Of a stretch of 64,000 nucleotides of DNA, positions 15,298 through 24,948 are shown in pieces (the first letter of the stretch is position 1; each line of letters starts with the position of its first letter). The stretch spans positions 62,001 to 126,000 of the forward strand of contig JBFMEX010000053.1 in NCBI GenBank assembly GCA_040752215.1, in the 5' to 3' direction. A program made the position numbers and the translations under genes. Origin of the DNA: JBFMEX01 sp040752215. Its GTDB lineage: Bacteria; Pseudomonadota; Alphaproteobacteria; Rhizobiales; Hyphomicrobiaceae. Below the pieces are notes generated by a model. The model did no database searches. It was given only the letters and a program-made list of their open reading frames with translations, and was not told where the DNA came from.

Positions 15298-18063
15298 ATG
15301 ACAGACAGTGGCTCCGACCAGCTGGCGCCGACGTGGCTGGAGATCGACGGCTGGGACATTCCGCAGCCGTGTGCCGTGCGGCTCGAGACGGCCGCCGAGC
15401 TGGCCCTCGCCCGGCGCATCGTCGCCCATGAGACCCGTCAGCTCGACCGCCGACTTCACGATTTGGAGCGGCGGCTGAAGCCGGATTCGGTGCAATTCGC
15501 CGCCGTCCAGAAATCCAAGCAGCGCCCGCAATTCGATCTCGTCGTTCGCCCGGCGAGGAATGCCCTGCCGGCCCGGCCGGCGGAGCGCCTGCGTGCGCTC
15601 ATCACCCCGCCGGCGACGACGCTGGCGCCGACCCCCCTGGAACAATCGGCCGGACAATGGCTCGCCGACCGGTTCCCGCGCGGTGGGCGTATCGTGATGG
15701 TCGGGGCCGACAGCGCGCCGTCGCCGCTCGGCGGCCAGCCGACCTCCCGGTTCGAGATCGTTCGCGTCGCCGCCGGCGAGGGAAATGTGTCCCCCTCGCG
15801 CTCGCGCATGGCCAGCCGCCATCGCGCGAATGCCAACTCGCTCGCCGGCTGGCTGGCGACACATTCGCAGGAGGATGCACACTCGATCGCCGCATTCGTT
15901 CTGGGTGAAGGCGCGACGCAGAAGGACGTGGACCTGCTGCGCTTCCGCGTCCAACCGGAGCAGGTCGTGGTTGCAGCGCACGCGTGCCCAGCCACCGCAT
16001 CTCTCCTCCAGTCGTGGGGCGGCAATGCCTATTCGTCCGGCGACCAGCTGATCCTGACCCATCCCGGCCCCTCGTTCGTCGATCCGGCGACGCTCCCCGT
16101 CTCCCCCGCAGATGCCAAGCTGTGGCCCAGGATTTCGGTGGTCACCGTCAGTTACAATCAGGCGCAATTCCTCGAGCGCTGCCTCAAATCGGTGCTCGAC
16201 CAGGACTATCCAAACCTCGAGTACATCGTCGTCGACGCGGTCTCGAATGACGGCAGCCAGGACATCCTGCGGCGTTACGAGTCGCGGCTCTCGAAGCTGG
16301 TGATCGAGCCCGATCGCGGCCAATCGGACGGGCTGAACAAGGGCTTCGACCTCGCGACCGGCGAGATCCTGACCTGGATCAACAGCGACGACGCGCTGGC
16401 GCCCGGCGCCCTGAAGCGCGCGGCGGTGGCGTTCGCTCACCACGGCAGCGATCTCGTCGCCGGCGGCTGCGAGCGCATCGGCAGCCGCGACGAGATGCTC
16501 GACCGCCACTATGCCGCGCTGCCGTTCGTCGAGCCGCTGCCCCTCGGCTTCGCACACCAATACGTGTGGGAGAGCTCGTGGGCGCAGGGAGATTATTTCT
16601 ATCAGCCGGAAGTGCTGTTCACCGCCGACATCTGGCGCCGGTCCGGCGGCAGCCTGAAGCTGCATCTGCACTGGGCGATGGACTGGGAGCTGTGGATCAG
16701 AATGGCACTGGCCAGCGCCACCATCACTCAAATTCCCGTGACGCTGGGGATAAGCCGCCTGCACCCTAACCAGAAGACAACCACCGACGAGCTCTATCTC
16801 TACCAGCTGAAAAACATCCTGATGGAGCACGCCGATGCCCTGGCAGCCGTCGCGGCTGCCGCGAGCGACATCCCGACCGGCACTCCGGTCTCGTTCCGGC
16901 CGGAGCGCGTCACGCGTACGAAAATCGAGCAGCTCGCCGCCAGGGTGTGGAAGCTGCGCCATCCGACCTATGCCAAGGGCGTGATTGCAAACCGGCTCGG
17001 ACCCGGCTTCGTCGATCGTGTGCAGCGACTGCGCTACAAGGCGCGCTACGGCATGGGCGGCTTTCGCTTGATTTCCGGCTCCGGCCCTGCCGCGATCAGC
17101 CGCATGCAGCGGCTGCTCCAGAGCTACGAGGCCGAGACGCGCCAGGCGCGGCTCGAGCACGCGGATCTGAAGCAGGCGCTCGCGGACAGGAGCGGTCGCG
17201 TCCGGGATCTGACCGAGCTCGTCGCCACCGCCTCACGGCGCATTGCCGATTACTGGTCGCGCCTGCTCTTCGACGCCCCGGCCGAAGCCCGCACTGCCGA
17301 GCGCGTGCAAGCGATGCTCGCCACCCACGACATGCAGGACATTGCCCGCGCCATCGCCCGCGACAACGCCTCGCAGCAATCGTCGCGCGCGTTCGCGGCA
17401 GCCCGACACCTGTTGGTCAAGCCAGCCGAGCTGCCGGACCGCGACCGGTTTGCCCAAACCATCGGCCGGCTCCGCGTCGTCACCATCGGAAACGCCGGCG
17501 CGGGGAACTGCAACTATGCCAGTGCGACCCTCGAGCCCAATTGGTCGACAGTGACGATCGCGCACAACCCTGCACTCGGCTCGCTCGACGCGGCGCTCGC
17601 ACTCGGCGAGCATGCCGGAGCGACGATCGACCTGCTGATCGTGCGTGCCGGCCCGGCCACGATCGAGATGCTGCACGGCGCCGGCAACACGCTCCGCAGA
17701 ACGATCGTCTGCCGGATCGAGGCCGGCTTCGCGACCGTAGCGGGAGCGCCGCCCCCGTTTGCGGACATCGACGCCCTGATGCGCGCCGAAGGATTCGCCC
17801 TGCTCGACCTCGCCCACCTCGACAAGCGCCGGAATACCGCCTTCGACCACTCGAGGGGCTATAGTTATCATGCCGGCCGGCTCGTCGCGGCGGAATGCAT
17901 TTATGTGCGATGCCTGGACCAGCTCGACCGGCTGAGTGTGGACGAGCGCACGCGGCTCGCCGTTGTTGCCCACGAGACGCTGCAAAAATACGATGTGGCG
18001 AGTGCAGCGCTCGGCGCCATCGATCCCGAATGGGGGGAGCGCTACGCGCGTGCTGTCGAGTGA
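15298..18063 (+). CDS. Large GT2 glycosyltransferase fused to a decayed FkbM-like domain
   Basis: A 921-residue protein from the ATG at 15298. Residues 1-270 form a domain I do not recognise, also present in the paralogue at 20,794. Residues ~277-500 are a GT2 domain: ISVVTVSYNQAQFLERCL, DAVSNDGSQDI, and INSDDA as the DxD-like site, then FQPEVLFTADIWRRSGG-like sequence and MDWELW. From ~724 the region aligns with the paralogue's FkbM methyltransferase, but LRVVTIGNAGAG replaces IRIVDVGAEVL, and LLIVRAGPATIEML replaces FLKIDVQGGSLEVL. The acidic residues expected for SAM binding and catalysis are gone, so methyltransfer is unlikely. The C-terminal tail (ECIYVR, HETLQKYDVA) is conserved. Confidence 0.82.
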   Translation: MTDSGSDQLAPTWLEIDGWDIPQPCAVRLETAAELALARRIVAHETRQLDRRLHDLERRLKPDSVQFAAVQKSKQRPQFDLVVRPARNALPARPAERLRALITPPATTLAPTPLEQSAGQWLADRFPRGGRIVMVGADSAPSPLGGQPTSRFEIVRVAAGEGNVSPSRSRMASRHRANANSLAGWLATHSQEDAHSIAAFVLGEGATQKDVDLLRFRVQPEQVVVAAHACPATASLLQSWGGNAYSSGDQLILTHPGPSFVDPATLPVSPADAKLWPRISVVTVSYNQAQFLERCLKSVLDQDYPNLEYIVVDAVSNDGSQDILRRYESRLSKLVIEPDRGQSDGLNKGFDLATGEILTWINSDDALAPGALKRAAVAFAHHGSDLVAGGCERIGSRDEMLDRHYAALPFVEPLPLGFAHQYVWESSWAQGDYFYQPEVLFTADIWRRSGGSLKLHLHWAMDWELWIRMALASATITQIPVTLGISRLHPNQKTTTDELYLYQLKNILMEHADALAAVAAAASDIPTGTPVSFRPERVTRTKIEQLAARVWKLRHPTYAKGVIANRLGPGFVDRVQRLRYKARYGMGGFRLISGSGPAAISRMQRLLQSYEAETRQARLEHADLKQALADRSGRVRDLTELVATASRRIADYWSRLLFDAPAEARTAERVQAMLATHDMQDIARAIARDNASQQSSRAFAAARHLLVKPAELPDRDRFAQTIGRLRVVTIGNAGAGNCNYASATLEPNWSTVTIAHNPALGSLDAALALGEHAGATIDLLIVRAGPATIEMLHGAGNTLRRTIVCRIEAGFATVAGAPPPFADIDALMRAEGFALLDLAHLDKRRNTAFDHSRGYSYHAGRLVAAECIYVRCLDQLDRLSVDERTRLAVVAHETLQKYDVASAALGAIDPEWGERYARAVE

Positions 18064-18119
18064 GACCGCGAGCAGGCCGCCCGATCGCAACAGAGGAATG
18101 CGCAGGTCGCGCAACGACA

Positions 18120-19463
18120 ATGTCGAGCACCGAACGCCGCCATCGCGTACTGTATTTCTCGGTCGTCCCTATCGGCGACGAGTCGAATGGCGGTCAGCTG
18201 GTCTGTCGCGAGCATGTGCAGCGGCTGGCAGCCAGTCCCCATATAGAGCTGTACGTTTGCACCGCAGGTGACGCGGCATGCGCCTCGGCAAACGCCGTGT
18301 TCGCACGCGCCCAAGGTGCCGAATTCCATCACATCACTTTGCACCCACACGCGACGCGGAATGTTGCCTTGCCGTGGCTGGTTCCGCGCCTGCGATGGCC
18401 ATTCACCTTCGAGGCCATCGCCCAGTACCACACCTACGTGGAGCGCGCGTTCCTGGAGCATGCCAAGGCCGTCGCACCGGACGTAGTCGTAATCGACTAC
18501 TTGTTCAGCGCATTGTTCATTCCTGGCGTATTCGATCTCCCCGTCAGACGCATACTCGTCTCGCTCAACAACGAATCGGATTTTTTCGCTGATCAGTGCC
18601 GACTTTCTCGAAATAACGCCGGCACCTCCCGCTCGGCCATCGCCCGGTTGCGGCTCGCGCGTTTCGAGCGCGCCGTCTGCGTAAAGAGCGATAGGGTGGT
18701 GGCGCTGTCAATCAACGACCTTCCATCCGACATCGCTCACGCCAGCAGCACCCGGATCATTCCACCCGCACTCGACGCCTCGCCGATGCGCTGGTCGCCC
18801 TCGCGCGAGGCGAGCCTGTTCTTCGTCGGCAACGTCGCGCACTATCCGAATTTCCTGGCGATCAAGTGGCTCGCCGAGGAGTTCGCGCCGGCACTCGCCG
18901 AGGTGATGCCAGGGGGGCGCATCCGCATCGTCGGAGCCGCCGCGGCGGACGTCGCCGAGGCGTGGCGCAAGTCCAACATCGAGTTCCTCGGCACATCGGA
19001 TGCCGAGACGGTCAAGACCCTGTTCGCGACCAGCACGCTGTTCATCGCGCCGATCGAGAACGCATTCGGCTCCAAGATGAAGGTCTTGCAGTGCCTCTCG
19101 CACGCCACGCCCGTGCTGGCGAGCGCGGCGGCGCTATCCGGGTTGCCGTTCGAAGGCGTGGTCCCGCTGCTGAGACTCGATGACCCGCGCGCGGCCGCCG
19201 AGACGGCCAAGCGGCTGATGACCAACCCCGCGCTGCTCGTGGACCTCAGCGCCCGACTGGCACGGGAGCACGCGGCGTTCCTCGCGCGGAGCGAGAGCGC
19301 CTGGGACGAGCTGATCGTCGCGGCATGCCGATCGCCGGCCCGCAGAGCACCCTCGCGCGGCCTCGCCTCGGCCATCGACTGGCTGCTCGACGTTCCCGAT
19401 TCTCCGCGCCGGCCCGGCTATTCGGTGGGCGTCGCGGGAGCGAGCGCGGCATTGACAACCTGA
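18120..19463 (+). CDS. GT4-like glycosyltransferase
   Basis: A 447-residue protein of GT-B, family 4-like type. The N-terminal Rossmann half begins VLYFSVVPIGDESNGGQLVCREHV and contains VVIDYLFSALF. The C-terminal half contains LFFVGNVAHYPNFLAIKWL, IRIVGAAAADV, FLGTSDAETVKTLFATSTLFIAPI and FGSKMKVLQCLSHATPVLAS, which corresponds to the family's EGFG-type donor region. It starts 57 bases after the fusion gene, at the ATG at 18120; an ATG at 18098 is out of frame. The C-terminal ~40 residues are low-complexity. In the same frame the sequence stays open after the stop for 84 codons (see next entry). Confidence 0.8.
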   Translation: MSSTERRHRVLYFSVVPIGDESNGGQLVCREHVQRLAASPHIELYVCTAGDAACASANAVFARAQGAEFHHITLHPHATRNVALPWLVPRLRWPFTFEAIAQYHTYVERAFLEHAKAVAPDVVVIDYLFSALFIPGVFDLPVRRILVSLNNESDFFADQCRLSRNNAGTSRSAIARLRLARFERAVCVKSDRVVALSINDLPSDIAHASSTRIIPPALDASPMRWSPSREASLFFVGNVAHYPNFLAIKWLAEEFAPALAEVMPGGRIRIVGAAAADVAEAWRKSNIEFLGTSDAETVKTLFATSTLFIAPIENAFGSKMKVLQCLSHATPVLASAAALSGLPFEGVVPLLRLDDPRAAAETAKRLMTNPALLVDLSARLAREHAAFLARSESAWDELIVAACRSPARRAPSRGLASAIDWLLDVPDSPRRPGYSVGVAGASAALTT

Positions 19464-19715
19464 CGCAGCCGGCTCGGCGGATTGCAGAGACCGCCGGCTC
19501 ACGAGCTCGAGGTCGCAGTCGACGAACCGCGCGGCGTCGAATGCATCGGCCTCTATCCGATCGAGTACGTGAACGGCAAGCCGATCCTGTGCGAGCAGCC
19601 CCTGTCTGGGCTCGACGGGGCATCCGTCCTCGTCATCCGGCTCGAAAGTCCGGGCTTCCAGTTCCACGCCGACGGCCGCAGGCTCGGCGTCGCGCTGGCC
19701 TGCTGGCCGGGTTGA
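19464..19715 (+). other. In-frame open stretch after the GT4 stop; small unknown protein or severed C-terminus
   Basis: After the TGA at 19461-19463 the same frame remains open for 83 sense codons to a stop at 19713-19715. Its peptide includes EVAVDEPRGVECIGLYP, VNGKPILCEQPLSGLDG and LVIRLESPGFQFHADG, which look like real protein. The only start inside is a TTG at 19482 without a good ribosome site. It could be a C-terminal domain cut off by a nonsense mutation, the remnant of another gene, or a small separate gene. I do not recognise the family. Confidence 0.35.
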
Positions 19716-19739
19716 CGCTCCTGTTTTGACGCCCCTGTC

Positions 19740-20585
19740 TCATCGGCCCCGGCGGGAGCCGGACTGCACCCGGCGGACGACCGCCCGGGCCCTGTGCACC
19801 AGCGGGCGGACCAGCGACTTCAGCGCTCCAACGCTCCCACCCGCGCGGGCGGCCGTGAGCGCGCTGATCAACTCGCCGACCTGGCGGCGCAGCTGGATCA
19901 CCTCGTGGTTGTAGGGTGTGTACCCGTCGAGCACGTTGACCGGCAGCTTGAAATGCTCGAGCAGGTGGGCGCTCTCGTTGCGGACCCAGAAATCGTTGAT
20001 GCCGTCGAAGTAGGCGAGCGTATAGCTACTCTCCGCGAGCCGCTTCTGCCACTCCTCTGTGCGGCGGATGGTGGTGTAGGGCTCCGTGCTTTCGATCACG
20101 ACCACCTCCGGGCGATGACGTGACCAATCCGCGGCGCGGACGATGGCGTCCTCCGCCCCCTCGGCATCGATCTTCAGGAAGTGGATGTGGCGACCGGCGG
20201 CGTGCTGATCGATGATCGCCGGCAGCGTGGTCACGGCCACCTTGACGGGGCGCATCTCGCCGGCCTTCTCGGCCACCAGATCGGGCACCGACTGCGACAG
20301 GGAGGAAGTGCCGGTATTGGCGGTGTGGACCCAGAACGTGGTCTCGCCCTCCTGGTCCGCGACGGCCACCTCGAGGTTGATGTCCCGGGGCCGGTCGGCC
20401 CGGAGCGCGGCGATGCCCTCGCCCGGCTCGACGTTGATGCCGGACCAGCCTCTGTCGTAGAACAGGCGGGTTACCGATGCGAAGGTCGGGTGGTGGGCGC
20501 CGATGTCGATATAGAACCCTGCCGCCACGTCCTTGAAACATCTCTCAAGAAGAACATCCTCGCGGTTCTCGGTGTAGCTGATCAT
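19740..20585 (-). CDS. FkbM family methyltransferase
   Basis: A 281-residue SAM-dependent methyltransferase. It opens MISYTENREDVLLERCF, then FYIDIGAHHPTFASVTRLFY (SAM motif I), GINVEPGEG (motif II), SLSQSV, and IHFLKIDAEGAEDAIVRAAD, the FLKID hallmark of FkbM. The start at the ATG at 20585 follows GGGACGGA. A longer frame to 20660 lacks family sequence. The C-terminal ~60 residues are basic. It is convergent with the GT4 gene. Substrate is probably a sugar hydroxyl of the glycan. It resembles the FkbM at 38,167 in its N-terminal layout. Confidence 0.87.
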   Translation of the reverse strand: MISYTENREDVLLERCFKDVAAGFYIDIGAHHPTFASVTRLFYDRGWSGINVEPGEGIAALRADRPRDINLEVAVADQEGETTFWVHTANTGTSSLSQSVPDLVAEKAGEMRPVKVAVTTLPAIIDQHAAGRHIHFLKIDAEGAEDAIVRAADWSRHRPEVVVIESTEPYTTIRRTEEWQKRLAESSYTLAYFDGINDFWVRNESAHLLEHFKLPVNVLDGYTPYNHEVIQLRRQVGELISALTAARAGGSVGALKSLVRPLVHRARAVVRRVQSGSRRGR

Positions 20586-20793
20586 TTCCGTCCCGCATGA
20601 GAGCTTGCCCACATGTCGTGGGCCTTGATAGCCTGCCGAGGCAGGGCACGCCAGCGGCACGGCGGGCGCCGGCGGCGGGGCTGCTTGCTGGTCCGCGTCA
20701 ATCCATGATCTGATGGTGCGTTGCTTTCCATGTCCGCCCGGAAATGAGCGTCATGGGTTGTTCCGCCAGCGAGCCTGCCGAGTCGCGTAAGAT

Positions 20794-23775
20794 ATGACAG
20801 CCCACCCCGGCCAAGAGCCGTCCATCGCACGCTGGTACGAGATCGGGGGCTGGAAAGGAGCTCACCCCTCGCTGGTGCGCATACCCAGCCGGCTGCTGCT
20901 CGACTTCGCGCGCGGCATTATCGCCGACGAGCTGCGCATGCTGGCACCTCGGCTGCGCGATCTCGACCAGCGGCTGGAGCCGACCTCGCGCGGCTATGCC
21001 AATGTGCAGAGATCCAAGCAGCGCCCCTCGTTCGAGCTCGGGGTGATCGAGGTGCCACCGCCGCGACGGCCGCGCCCGGCAGCCCGCCTCGCGTCGGCGT
21101 TGGCGCCGACCGGACAAGAAGCCACCATTCAACCGCTCCGGACGACGGCCGGGGCTTGGCTCGCCGCGCAGCTCGGGGCGCAGGCTCGCATCGCCTTCGT
21201 CGGTCCCGCCGCCGACGCCAGCGTCGCTGCGCTCGCGGGCGATCCGGATATCGCCAGCTTCTCGCTGCGCTACGGCAGTGGCGTGCCCACACCTTCCCGG
21301 TCCAGGCTACCGAAGCGGGAGCGGCCGGGACCCGGCTCTCTGGCCGCTTGGCTGACCACCGCCGACATCGGCGAGCCGCGCACGATCGGCGCCTACGTCC
21401 TCGGCGCGGATGCCACCGACCATGACGTCGCGCTGCTGCGATTCGTCGTTACCGGCAAGCAGTCGGTGCTCGCTCCCCGCGATTCGGCCGCCGCGAAAGC
21501 TCTGCTGACGCTGTGGTCCGGGGAGGTTCGCCAGGCGGGCCCGACGCTGATCTTCACGCGACCGGGCCGCTCGTTCATCGACCCGGCCGAGCTGACCGAC
21601 GCTCTTGTCGACCCGTCCGCATGGCCGCGGATCACGGTCGTGACCGTCAGTTACAACCAGGGCCAGTTCCTGGAACGCTGCCTGCGGTCGGTGCTCGACC
21701 AGTCGTATCCGAACCTCGAGTACATCGTCATCGACGCGGTCTCGAACGACGGTAGCCAGGAGATTTTGCGCCGCTACGAGCCGCGCCTCGACAAGCTGGT
21801 GATCGAGCCGGACGAGGGCCAGTCCGACGGCCTCAACAAAGGCTTTGCTCACGCCACGGGCGAGATCCTGACCTGGGTCAACAGCGACGACGAGCTTGTG
21901 CCGGGCAGCCTGCGGCGCGCAGCAGCGGCGTTCGCCCTTTACGACACCGACTTGATCGCCGGGGGCTGCGAGAGGATCGGCACCGAGAGCGAGCACATCT
22001 ACCGACGCTTTGCGGCTCTGCCATTGCTCGAGCGTCTGCCGCTCGGCTTTGCCCACCAGTACGCCTGGCATCGGTCGTGGGAGAAACGCGACCACTTCTT
22101 CCAGCCCGAGGTGCTGTTCACCGCCGATATCTGGCGCCGATCCGGCGGGCACCTGAAACGGCACCTGTACTGGGCCATGGACTGGGAGCTGTGGCTGCGC
22201 ATGGCGATGGCCGGCGCGACCGTGGTCAACATCCCGGTGGCGATCGGCTGCAGCCGGGCGCAGCCGGATCAGAAGACCACCTCGGAAGCGCTTCACCTGC
22301 ATCAGGTCAACAACATCCTGCTCGAGCATGACGAGGCACTGGAAATGGTCGATGCAATGACGAACGGCGGCCGCCCGAGTAAGAGGTCCATAGCGAGCGG
22401 ACCAGGCGGCGCGACCACGCAGACGCCGCAGGGCCGCAAGGGGGGAAGCGCGATCAAGTCGCAGGGCGAACCCGGCAAGAGGGGCCTTCTGCGCCGGCTC
22501 GCCCGCTCCGCGCTCGCGCGCCTCGAGCAGCGGGGACCCGTGCGCATCGTGCGCGCGCCGCTGTACAATGGCCTGCTCGCGGCACGCGAGGAGCGCGACC
22601 TGTACCGAACCCTGCTCGCCAGCGAGGAGCCGCCGCACCCGACGGTGTCGCCAGCCCGGCTCGCGGCCGGAGCACGAGCGCCCGAGCCGACGACGCGAGG
22701 GTCGCCCTCTGTGGCCGGCAGGGTCGCTGACCACCTCATGCAGCTGCTGTTCGACCAGGACGCAGATGAGGCGACCAAGGCGCATGTGGCAGCGATGCTC
22801 GATGGCGGCGCCGATCTGAAGGCCATCGCACGCGACCTGGCCGCCCGCAATCCGCCGCTGCACGGGCGACCGGCGTTCGCGGCCCGCCGCTCGCTGCTTG
22901 TCCACGCCAACCCGCTGCCATTCGGCGATCACCTGCGCCGGATCGCCGGCCCCATCCGCATCGTCGACGTCGGCGCCGAGGTTCTGTCCTACGAGGATCA
23001 CGTCTACGCCCCGCTGGTACGCTCCTGGCCGACCGTGACGCTCGGCTTCGATCCGTTCTGCGAGGAGCCGGCGCAACACGAGCCGCCGACCGTGTCGACT
23101 GCAGGTGAGCGCAAGGTGACCATTCTTCCGAAATTCATCGGCTCTGGCCGTCAGGCCACGTTTCACGTCAACAAGGATCGCGCGACGTCCTCCTTGCTCG
23201 AGGCGAACATGCCTCTTGCCGAGCGCTTTTATCTCGACAAGTACCTCGAATGCGTCGAGACGCGGGAGGTCGAGACGACCACGCTCGATACCGCCGTCGG
23301 CCTGGTGCCAGAGCTCGCGGAGTCGGTCGATTTCCTGAAGATCGACGTTCAAGGTGGATCGCTGGAAGTCCTGGAAGGGGGCCGCGAGACGCTCGAGCGA
23401 ACGCTCGTGTGCCATCTCGAGGCCGAGTTCGTCGAGCTCTACAAGGGCGAGGCTCTGTTCGCAGAGATCGATTCCTTCATGCGTGGCTGCGGCTTCCAAC
23501 TCCTCGATTTGATCCCGTTCGGCCGGCTGCGCTACAAGGCGATCGCGCCCTCGCCGACCCGCTATCTCAACGGCGGACGCCTGCTGTTTGCCGACTGCAT
23601 CTATGTGAGGCAACTGGATTCATTGGAAAAACTGGAAAATGCGTCGCTTGTGAAGCTGGCGGTCATTGCGCACGAGCTGTATCAAAAATACGACGTTGCC
23701 GCGGAGGCGCTGAGGGCCTACGAGGAGGCCACCGGCGAGCAGATCAGCAAGGCCTACGCACAGGCGATCACGTGA
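20794..23775 (+). CDS. Large GT2 glycosyltransferase fused to an intact FkbM methyltransferase
   Basis: A 993-residue bifunctional protein and paralogue of the gene at 15,298. Residues 1-270 are the shared unknown domain (for example TIGAYVLGADATDHDVALL). Residues ~276-500 are the GT2 domain with ITVVTVSYNQGQFLERCL, DAVSNDGSQEI, NSDDE and MDWELW. A low-complexity linker (about 520-640) follows. From ~715 comes an FkbM domain with IRIVDVGAEVLSYEDHVY, LGFDPF, ATSSLLEANM and VDFLKIDVQGGSLEVLEG (about 845-862), all hallmarks present. One polypeptide could therefore add a sugar and methylate it, or methylate a neighbouring residue. The substrate is unknown. Confidence 0.85.
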   Translation: MTAHPGQEPSIARWYEIGGWKGAHPSLVRIPSRLLLDFARGIIADELRMLAPRLRDLDQRLEPTSRGYANVQRSKQRPSFELGVIEVPPPRRPRPAARLASALAPTGQEATIQPLRTTAGAWLAAQLGAQARIAFVGPAADASVAALAGDPDIASFSLRYGSGVPTPSRSRLPKRERPGPGSLAAWLTTADIGEPRTIGAYVLGADATDHDVALLRFVVTGKQSVLAPRDSAAAKALLTLWSGEVRQAGPTLIFTRPGRSFIDPAELTDALVDPSAWPRITVVTVSYNQGQFLERCLRSVLDQSYPNLEYIVIDAVSNDGSQEILRRYEPRLDKLVIEPDEGQSDGLNKGFAHATGEILTWVNSDDELVPGSLRRAAAAFALYDTDLIAGGCERIGTESEHIYRRFAALPLLERLPLGFAHQYAWHRSWEKRDHFFQPEVLFTADIWRRSGGHLKRHLYWAMDWELWLRMAMAGATVVNIPVAIGCSRAQPDQKTTSEALHLHQVNNILLEHDEALEMVDAMTNGGRPSKRSIASGPGGATTQTPQGRKGGSAIKSQGEPGKRGLLRRLARSALARLEQRGPVRIVRAPLYNGLLAAREERDLYRTLLASEEPPHPTVSPARLAAGARAPEPTTRGSPSVAGRVADHLMQLLFDQDADEATKAHVAAMLDGGADLKAIARDLAARNPPLHGRPAFAARRSLLVHANPLPFGDHLRRIAGPIRIVDVGAEVLSYEDHVYAPLVRSWPTVTLGFDPFCEEPAQHEPPTVSTAGERKVTILPKFIGSGRQATFHVNKDRATSSLLEANMPLAERFYLDKYLECVETREVETTTLDTAVGLVPELAESVDFLKIDVQGGSLEVLEGGRETLERTLVCHLEAEFVELYKGEALFAEIDSFMRGCGFQLLDLIPFGRLRYKAIAPSPTRYLNGGRLLFADCIYVRQLDSLEKLENASLVKLAVIAHELYQKYDVAAEALRAYEEATGEQISKAYAQAIT

Positions 23776-23865
23776 CCGGCCGACCAGCTTCCTTTGGGGG
23801 ACGAGGGCCGGTAAGAAGGCGCAGCCGGCCCGGCCGGTGGAGCGGAGCTTGGGAGAGCAGAGCAC

Positions 23866-24939
23866 ATGGCCCAGAGGCGCGTCGCATTCATCACCGGTGT
23901 CACGGGACAGGACGGCGCGTTCCTGGCCGAGCTGCTGCTCAAAAAGGGCTACGCGGTGCATGGCGTCAAGCGCCGCTCCTCGCTGATCAACACCGAGCGC
24001 ATCGACCACCTCTACCAGGATCCGCACGAGACCGACGGCCGCTTCGTCGTCCACTACGGCGACATGACCGACTCTTCGAACCTCATCCGCCTGATGCAGG
24101 ACATCGTGCCGACCGAGATCTACAATCTGGCCGCGCAGAGCCATGTGCAGGTGAGCTTCGAGACACCGGAGTACACCGCCAACTCCGACGCCATCGGCAC
24201 GCTGCGCCTGCTCGAGGCGATCCGCATCCTCAGGATGGAGAAGACCTGCCGTTTCTACCAGGCCTCGACCTCGGAGCTTTACGGCAAGGTGCGGGAGACG
24301 CCGCAGAAGGAGACGACGCCGTTCTACCCGCGCTCGCCCTATGCCGCCGCCAAGCTCTACGCCTACTGGGTGACCGTCAACTATCGCGAGGCCTACGGCA
24401 TGTTCGCGAGCAACGGCATCCTGTTCAACCACGAGGGAGAGACCCGCGGCGAGACGTTCGTCACCCGCAAAATCACGCGCGCGGTGGCGGCGATCGCCAA
24501 CAACGAGCTCGAGACGCTCTACCTCGGCAATCTCGATGCCAAGCGCGACTGGGGCTACGCGCCCGACTACGTCGAGGGCATGTGGCGCATCCTCCAGCAC
24601 AGTGAGCCCGACGATTTCGTGCTGGCGACCGGCGAGACGCACTCGGTGCGCGAGTTCGTCGAGCGAGCGTTCGATGTTGCGGGAATCGAGATCGACTGGA
24701 AGGGCAAGGGAGTGAAGGAGACCGGCATCGACAGGAAGAGCGGCAAGACCGTCGTGCGCGTCGATCCGCGCTACTACCGCCCGACCGAGGTCGACCTGTT
24801 GCTCGGCGATCCGACCAAGGCCAGGGAGGTGCTGGGCTGGGAGGCGCGCACCAAGTTCGCCGATCTCGTGCGGCTGATGGTCGAGAGCGACATGGCGGCG
24901 TACCATCGCATCAACCGGCCGCGGGTCGCGGCGCAGTAG
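23866..24939 (+). CDS. gmd: GDP-mannose 4,6-dehydratase
   Basis: A 357-residue enzyme that makes GDP-4-keto-6-deoxy-D-mannose from GDP-D-mannose, the substrate of Fcl at 6,642. ITGVTGQDGAFLAELLL is the NADP-binding motif, LAAQSHVQVSFETPEYT, QASTSELYGKV (catalytic Ser/Thr region), SPYAAAKLYAYW (YxxxK) and FNHEGETRGETFVTRKI are classical GMD motifs. Length and order are canonical. It follows the GT2-FkbM gene by 90 bases on the same strand. Confidence 0.96.
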   Translation: MAQRRVAFITGVTGQDGAFLAELLLKKGYAVHGVKRRSSLINTERIDHLYQDPHETDGRFVVHYGDMTDSSNLIRLMQDIVPTEIYNLAAQSHVQVSFETPEYTANSDAIGTLRLLEAIRILRMEKTCRFYQASTSELYGKVRETPQKETTPFYPRSPYAAAKLYAYWVTVNYREAYGMFASNGILFNHEGETRGETFVTRKITRAVAAIANNELETLYLGNLDAKRDWGYAPDYVEGMWRILQHSEPDDFVLATGETHSVREFVERAFDVAGIEIDWKGKGVKETGIDRKSGKTVVRVDPRYYRPTEVDLLLGDPTKAREVLGWEARTKFADLVRLMVESDMAAYHRINRPRVAAQ

Positions 24940-24948
24940 GGGTGACGT

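Noticed and set aside
19452..19457. TTGACA near the end of the GT4 gene as a third copy of the island promoter
   Set aside because: It lacks the CCGCTGCG and TAACCT words and is partly coding.
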